Below are positions 27,501 through 36,500 of a DNA stretch of 64,000 nt, piece by piece (positions within the stretch are counted from its first letter, which is position 1; every line of letters begins with the position of its first letter). The notes beneath the pieces were generated by a model, which searched no databases, was not told the origin of the DNA, and saw only the letters and a program-made list of their open reading frames with translations. Made by a program: the position numbers and the translations under genes. This DNA comes from Halichoerus grypus (taxonomy: Eukaryota; Chordata; Mammalia; Carnivora; Phocidae): NCBI RefSeq assembly GCF_964656455.1, contig NC_135726.1, positions 29,727,930 to 29,791,929 of the forward strand. The letters are read 5' to 3'.

Positions 27501-30500
27501 AAAGATATTCTGGAACAACATTAAGGAACCAACCATGTTTATGCTTCATTCCCTCTCACCACTTTCACTGGTCATTTCTTCCCTCTTCTGGTCCCTTTTC
27601 CTTACTCTGGTTTCCCTGCTAACATAAAACTCTCCCTTGAGGTCATATCTACTATTAGATACCACATGATCTTGTTTTTCCTCCTCCTCATCCGTCTATA
27701 CAGACTATTTCATTTTCAGTCCTCAACCCACTGTTATCTGAACTCTTGGAACTCCTTTACATTTTCAAAGCTTCCATTTACCCAGTGTTTATGGAAGCAG
27801 TCTCTGCTGACTTTAACATGCATTCTCTCATTTGATGTTCATACAATTCCGAGAAGTGAATACTAGCATTTTATAAGAGGAGGAAACGGAGGCTTAGGGA
27901 AGTTAAATGCCTTGCTCAAAGTCACACTGACAGTAAGACTAGAAATAAAAATTAAGTATGCCTCACTCCAGAGCTTAAACTGACGCTCTCAAAACGTTCC
28001 CAAATGCAACCCCTCACTTTCCCTAAACCTAACAGTCTCCTAATGTGAAAATATTATATAAGTTCAGAAAAGTACACACATCAAAAGAGAACAGCTTCAT
28101 GAATTTTCTCAAATGAACATAAATGTGTAACCAGCTTCTAGATCAAGAAACAAGACATTATTAGTTTTCCAGAAGTCCCCTCTTCCAGTAAAAACCTCCT
28201 CCTAAGGATAAGCATGATGTTCCTTGTGATTACACAATACAGCCTAACGCACTTGTCCAGCTGGTCTTCAGTGGCAAGATCAGGGATAACTCTAAGTAAA
28301 ATTAGGTAGTAGAAATATATATTGGATTCACTCTGCCATTTGCTCAAACATTTTTATAAATATTGCTTGAATCTCTAGAAAAGAAATACTAGTAAGTGCT
28401 GCCCTATCAATCTCAGATACCTACCCTTTTTAGTGGAGGAGGGTAAGTCCTAGTAAAAACACTGCCCGTAATACCTTAGGATAAACCTTCATTATATTAA
28501 TTATTTGAAAATGTTCTTCAAAACAAAAAAGGACCTTTTAAATTGTGTTTTCCATATATTCTGTATTTTCTTCCAAGGTTGTTCCATAGGCCTGGAAGAG
28601 CATCTTATTTCATAAACTCATTAACCATTCTTAGCCTATGCAAAAATCTTTTTAAATTAACCATTCTTAACCTATGCAAAAATCTCTTTTAAATCCTAAC
28701 TTTGTAAGAGATATTTCATATATGGTAGTTTCCTATTAAACCTTACAAAGTCCAAAATATTTACACATGCCCTTTCTGTTAAAAAACGGTACATTTCCAT
28801 GATAGGAAAAAGGTGATTCTAAAACATGAAGTCATGCTCGACTGACATATTTCTCAGTAAAATACAGACATATTTTAAGATTTAAAAACTAGGGTTACTG
28901 ACACAGAACACTGATTCTTGGAAACAATGAAGTCATACTGGTTTATTGTAAAGTTCTAAAATGGCACATAGGTAATACTACAAAGGGGAACAAAGATTAG
29001 GGTGGTATTGATGAGTAATTCCTAAATGTGTGAGAGGTAGGCTTCATTAGAAGGCTGTCTGTTAAAAATAAGGATTCCTAATCAGAAAGTATCAGACAAA
29101 CCCAAACTGAGAGACATTCTACAAAATCACTGGCCAGTATGCTTCAAAACTGAAAACATTACAAAAGACAGAGACTAAGGAATTATCCCAAATTGGAGGA
29201 GTGTAAGGAGAGATGACAACACAATGAAATGTAGGATCCTGGCCAAAAAAGTGGAACAACTAACAAAATTTGGATGAGGTTTCTAAGTTTAGAGAATTGT
29301 ACTAGTTAGTGTTTTTTTCTGGGTTTGATAATCGTGCTTTGGTTATATAAGATGTTAACATTTGAGGAAGCTAGGTGAAGAGTCTAAAGGAACTCTGACC
29401 TATTTTTGCAAGTCTGAGATTAGTTCAAAGTAAAAAGTAAAAAAAAAAAAAAAAATACAGATTTGTAGGTCCCAACCCCAGGCTTCTGATCTAGTTAAGT
29501 GGGACTCCAATCAGACTTTTAAAAAATTCCCTAAAAGATTCTGATGTTCCACCAGGTTTGGGAACCACTGGTTCAGAGTTATTATCATAGAAAACTCTAA
29601 AAACAAATATTCAGGATAATAAAATGATTTTATATTTATAGAGCACTTAAAACACACCAAAGTGCTTTCGCTTACGATATCTCAGTTGATCCTGAGAAAA
29701 ACTCTAAGATAGATAAGGTGCTAGTCCCAATATACTAATAGGGAAGCTTTAGCTCCAAAAGGTGAAATAAAAGCCTGAGTCACAAGTTTAGTAAAAGACA
29801 ATAAAGGTCTCTTTATTCCTAGTCTACTATTTCCAACATCTTACTGATTTAAAAAAAAAATGACACTATATTTCAACCAATCAGTACTTAATGTCAATAA
29901 ATACATATAGTTTAATGGATACAGAGAAATATGAAACTATTATTATCTTTTAGTAAATTATTAAGGTTGAAGTTTATCTGATTTTCTAACAACCAGAAAT
30001 CTCTACTACCTGTATAATGACAAATGTTTGCCATAAATATTATGTGAGAGAAATCAGATGATCCGAAAGTAGAAAAAATAAAATGAAATCAGTTAAGTAA
30101 AATACCCAATTTCCAAAGAGCATTCCATTCTTCCATCACAGATCACAAAGAGTCTACTATATGAATTCTAAAATATAATAACATTATAAATGAAACTAAA
30201 AGTTCATTATAGATACATTCTTCAAATAAACTGACAGTTTGCTATTCTTAGAAATATCACCAAAGTAAAGTGCAAAATACAGAATACATGAATAATAAAG
30301 GCTTTTTGCAAGTTTTGTTTTTAAAACATTAAAGGGATCTGTTATCAATGTTAGCAAATTGCAGCAACAAGTAAAAGAACTAAATATCAAAACATAGCTT
30401 GTTTCAGACAGCAAAGGGCAATTTCAAACTAAGTATAAATTTGAAATATTATTTCATTTGCACTAGAAAACCTCAGTGTTTATACTTGACATCTATATTT

Positions 30501-33500
30501 GATTTTCAGATGTAATTTATGCACTCATCTGAATCCTACCCACATGTTTATTAGTAGAGGCTGAGTAACAAGCTGCATTCTACACAATGTCAATCTGTAA
30601 TTGCCCCCTGTTGATTCTCTCATTGCAATAATTGGACAAACAATGATTCTTGCCCAATTAGTCCATTTGTTGTAATTAATGCATCCAATTCATCATAAGT
30701 GAAGGAAACAAGCAAAAATACTATTTCACATTATAATGTTTTTCTTTGTAAGCCAAGTGAAAGACACTGCAGCTATTTTTAAAGTCATAAAATAGAAACT
30801 TTTTCTTAAAAAAAGAAAAACTTTTAACCTGGTGAAATTTCTCCATTTTAAGAGTCAACTCAAGACTCCAGCTTAAACTCCTCTGGGAAAAGCAAGTTTT
30901 ATTTTATTTTTTTTTAAAGATTTTATTTATTTATTTGACAGAGAGAGAGACACAGTGAGAGATAGAACACAAGCAGGGGGAGTGGGAGAGGGAGAAGCAG
31001 GCCCCCCGCCAAGCAGGGAGACCAATGCGGGGCTCGATCCCATCATGACCCGAGCCGAAGGCAGTCGCTTAATGACTGAGCCACCCAGGCGCCCGGGAAA
31101 AGCAAGTTTTAAAAAAGTGTTCTTTATTTTAGTTAATCCTGCAGTTTGTGAAAGTAACATTGTCTTGTATGCTCTTGGTAACTTGGACTATAAATTACTT
31201 CCTTAAACTTCCTGTTTAAGGACGGATAGGATTTTTTTAAAAAGTTGAATTCACTGAGTTGTTTCAATACAAGTATTAGGTAAGTATTAATAATCATAGT
31301 CAATATATTGACATATTCTTATTCTTAAAAAATACTTCTTTTTTAAAAGAGAAAAGGGTGTTTATGTTGAAAAATACTGACAGAGTAGGAGCATTAAATC
31401 AAAAACTTTACTTCAGTGGCTCTAAGATACATATTTTCCCCATATATTAACATCTATGAAATCGAGATTCATTTAATAATCAAACACATGCCATAGTTTT
31501 AACTGGCAATATTTTTTTTCTTTCTTACACATAAAATAATAGTGTGCCTTATAATCAATGCCATCTTAGATTCAATGAAATACATACAACACATTGCTAA
31601 TGACAGACCTTACTAATTCATTTTATGTAAAGGTATACTTCTTAAAAATGGAACTGCAAATCTTCATTGAATTCATAACAAATAATGCACGCTGTATCAA
31701 TTCTTTCTGCAGATGAATGTGTTTCAGATTTTCACTGAGTTTAAGTTTAGATCTAAGGAGTGAAATCAATAAAACATTTTACCTGCCTGGCATTTAAAAA
31801 TTACAGAACCTCTACAGACTACTAATGGCATATGATTAATAATATTAAAAATATAATAAATTTATATCATACATTTTTTCCAAGTTTTTTTTTTTTGGTC
31901 ATATGCCAAGAAACAATTAATTAATATATTTATATTTTATCCAGATATTAAATTCTTACTATTTTGAATACATGCAAACAGGGTCTCATTTGTCACTTTA
32001 TTAATAACATGGACTATGAAATGATAATTCTCAATTTCTGATGATTCATATTTTCGCTCAGATTTTGTTAATTCATTTTTTCCTTATGTATTTTATTATT
32101 TAGATGTAAATGTATCTCTACAGACATGCATATGGACAAACTTACATGTTAGTTTTATTTAAAAAACACACATACATATATATGTATATATATGATGCAA
32201 GGTAATTAATAAATGTTATTTTCCTTCTTCCTTCCTGCGGTCTCAAACTATAGCAAAAAAGGGCACAATATAATTTCAAAATTTAATTCTGTTTTATTGT
32301 TTTTCTTTATAATATAACATCTTTAATTTCTTTCTTTCTTTTTTTTTTTTTTAAAGATTTTATTCATTTATTCATCAGAGAGAGAGAGAGAGAGCACGCG
32401 TGCACAAGCAGGGGGAATGGCAGGCAGAGGGAGAAGCAGGCTCCCAGCTGAGCAAGGAGCCTGATGCAGAACTTGATCCCAGGCCCCTGGAATCATGACC
32501 TGAGAGGAAGGCAGACGCCTAACCGACTGAGCCACCCAGGCATCCCAACGTCCTTAATTTCTACTTGAATTTGATAAATATTTCCTAATTTAGAGTTTTC
32601 TGCTTTCACTCAAGAGAAAAGCTATTTCTAGCCACTTGATATCTAGCATACAGAAAGAATAATTATGAATAATACAAAAAAGAAAATAAGTTTAATCATG
32701 AAGGACTGATTAAATCTGTAGGGCCATAAAACATTTTTAAGTATCAAAATCATTCTACCTATGCCAGTCCAATAATCTGTAACATACAGAAGTAAATTCT
32801 AATTGACAACATGGACACATAATTTAAATGTTAAAGTTATAAACCATAAATTTAAAAATGCTCCAATTAAATCAGGTGATATTCTACTATATAATCAAAT
32901 CACACATAGAACCGTAAGAAAATTCTACCTGAAGTCTTAGAATGAATTTATTTGAGAATCTAACTCTCTACTATTACTAAACCATTAGCTATGTCCCTGA
33001 GGTTTCAGTGAAGGATTAGCTTGCCATTTCTGTTTTTGATTTAACAAATCAAATCCAACCATTTGGTAACATTTAATATTTAATCTACTCATTCATTCAT
33101 TCCACAAAATTCATTCCATTCCATTCATGGAGCATCTATTATGTACCTATTATTACTAAAGAAATATCTGCTATTCTAGTTGAAAGGCAGCTTGTTAGAA
33201 CCTGACTGCCAAGATCATGACCAACATTAAAGCAGCAAAAGGCTGTTTCCCTACCTCACTATTTTATACCTGCCATTTCCATTTCAACTCACCACCTTCC
33301 ACTTAACTGTGGTCAACCCTTTCAAGCTCTGGGCAAATTTCAAACACAATTTACCTCTCCTAAATCCTACCCTAGTTACCTGATAAACAGAAGCATGCTC
33401 ATATGAAAAAAGCCATTAATAAGTTAACCTATTACCCCTCTTAACAATTAGCAACTGTTTTTGTTTTTGTTTGATTTTTTTTTTAAGTAGATGTGCTACC

Positions 33501-36500
33501 AAAGTGAGCACTGTTAGCCTAACTTTTTTTTTTTTTAAGATTTTATTTATTTATTTGAGAGAGAGAATGAGAGACAGAGAGCATGAGAGGGAGGAGGGTC
33601 AGAGGGAGAAGCAGACTCCTTGCTGAGCAGGGAGCCCGATGCGGGACTCGATCCCGGGACTCCAGGATCATGACCTGAGCCGAAGGCAGTCGCTTAACCA
33701 ACTGAGCCACCCAGGCGCCCTGTTAGCCTAACTTTTTAAGTGGTCTTATTTAGGAACAGAGCCTTAATGGAAAGAGAACCTAGGCAGATGAGTGAAAGTT
33801 TAGGCGTGAAGAAAGGGGCGTGGCTCCTGGCCGCAGCCCTTTCCCTAAATAGCTACATGCTATTTATGTTTTCAGAAAATAATGACGGACATTTATTAAA
33901 TTCCGGGTACTGCTCCATATGCTTTAAAAGCTATTAAATCATTTCATCCCCAAAATAACACCATGAGGCAAGTACTATCATTATCCCCTTTCTACACAGG
34001 AAGAAATTAAAGCTTGGAGGTTAAGTATTTGTCCAGGGTCACACTGCTTGTAGGTGACAAAACTGGGATTTGAACAGATACTCTTGGCTCCAAAGCCAAA
34101 GAACTTAAGCAAACTAGCACACTGTGTGCCGACATAACTCACAGAGGTGGAAAGATGAAATGAGACTGTACACAGGTGCTCTGAAAGGGGCCCTTTTTCC
34201 CTTGTATTTTTTAAAAAATTAATCTACAAGAGTAGCAGAAACGACAAAAAGGTTTCAAGCACACTGGCAAGCAGAAGCAGTCCTAGTTTTCTTCTTTCTA
34301 GACTGTATCAAATCACATGTGGTGAAATGAACACCAACTCTGACTGTACATCAACCATAACTCACTGTTTACAAATTTAGCTACTCTCAAAATTTCTATT
34401 TCTCACTGCTGGTGGTTAAGCTCTAGCATACGTTTCCTTCAACTTTCTCTGGTATCTGTCCTTTGATGGTGGCAATAACCCAACTCTTCTCAAACTAACA
34501 GAAAAATAAAACTTTCAAAAGAAAACGTTTAATATATCATAAAATGCTGTTAATTAAAATTATGCAACTAAACTTAACTATTTAAATGACTTCAGGGGTG
34601 CCTGGGTGGCTCAGTCGGTTAAGCGTCTGCCTTTGGCTCAGGTCATGATCCCAGGGTCCTGGGATCGAGCCCCGCATCGGGCTCCCTGCTCAGTGGGAAG
34701 CCTGCTTCTCCTTCTCCCACTCCCCTTGCTTGTGTCCCCTCTCTCGCTGTGTCTCTCTCTGTCAAATAAATAAATAAAATCTTTAAAAAATAAAAAAATA
34801 AAAAAATAAATGACACAGAAATTAAAAACTTGTCAAATTCAAAATTTAAATATAGCAGCTTACTGGAAAGTACAGTAATATTTCAATTGACTAGTATAGG
34901 AACTCCAAGTTGTATATAAATTTCATTTCCAGCTACGTTTTTTCCTCCAACATGACAATCTTTGTCTTTGTCTGATAAAGATGACCAAGAGGTCCTTGTT
35001 TTACTCCAACCTCTTAATAACAATATAAAAGGCAAGCTTCCATTTTACTTTACTTGGCTGCAACTTAAAAATTCCTCTATCAAAAGGATGATCTTATAAT
35101 CTCAACAAAGTTTTCTCTAGCAACTGCTCAGTGTCTTGCCATGTATTTATCTTTCCAATACAATTTTCACCTGTTTTCTCAAGAATGTTCTCTCTAAAAA
35201 CAACTACTAAATTGATCAACACTGTGCAATATTAAGATCATTTGTTATTAATAATCTACCTACTTCTAACAAAAATATAAATATCACAGAATAAGTCAGA
35301 CACTCTACTGCAATATATTACTACTCCCTACCATATTCACATGTTTCAAAATTCCACGTTTCTCTCTATTATGATTATTTCTAATTTACCCTTATGTACA
35401 TCGTTTTTCTAGAAACAGATTCATTTCTGGTATCTTTTGCCTCAACCTATTCCCTCCCAAATTTAAACTTATTGTAACTTTTGAAGTTTCTCTACCAGTT
35501 TCTCTTGGTTTGTGCATTATTTTTTTAATGCCCTTCCAAATAGTACAACACTTTACCTATGTCTCTGTATAAGTTAAAACTGGAAAACTTTAATTATACT
35601 AACTCTTAATATATTAAAGGATTAAATATGGGGTTTCCTAATTAAAACTAGACATAATATTGGAAAAATAAGATACCTTCATGCCAAAACCTTTAAATAA
35701 AGGAGCAGAAATTTAACTTTCAAATTTCGTTTTTGCTGTCTGCAAATAAAATGTAAAAATCGCAAACAGTCACTGCTCTATTACGGCAAGAGAGCCCATG
35801 TTATTTAATGGTTTGGATTGAAAGGCATCAGGACATGACAATATAATTCAGTTTGGTGACTGCATTTAAAATGCTGAGAATTAATTTGTTTTACAAATTT
35901 GTATTAGTTCTAAATATCTATATAATGTATCAATTATTTCTTAAGCAAATGAAGATTTTCATAATAAAGAAATTTTTTACTGTGTACTTTGTGTGGAAAA
36001 AAAAAGAAAAAAGCCTGCAAAAATGGCCAAATATTCCTGTAAAAAAAAAAAATCCAAACTGTTGGCCTTCGGTTATTTTTACCCTTGCATGCAAAAATTT
36101 AAATATAATACAAATATTAACATTTATTTTATTTTGTTTTTTGAAAATATATCAGATGAGTAGTCATATAAAAACACCAAGGATTAACATACCCTTCTAG
36201 AGCAATTCCTTGGCCTTATAATTCTCTTGGAGCATTAATCCTCACCTGGCCTCTTTATTACATAAAGTAAATCAGAAAGACAGTGAGGGGAGTAGACCAG
36301 TAAGAGGTTAGAGCTGCTCATCGTTGATTTAAATGGTCTTAGTTTTCTTGTCATTCCATTTAGTTCAAAGTTGTGGGTTTATGAGAAAGGACTGTATCTC
36401 ACATTTCCAAATTATAAGGTGCCCAATGAAGTACAACTAAGAGGTAAAGAAATCTTGTAGAAGATTTCAATGCACTTTCTGTAAAGAAAGTGAATTTGGA

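Noticed and set aside
30955..31206. SINE-derived ORFs repeated through the window ([15 protein letters not shown] peptides)
   Set aside because: The same peptides occur in nearly every plus or minus Can-SINE; they are by-products of the tRNA-derived head and not genes.
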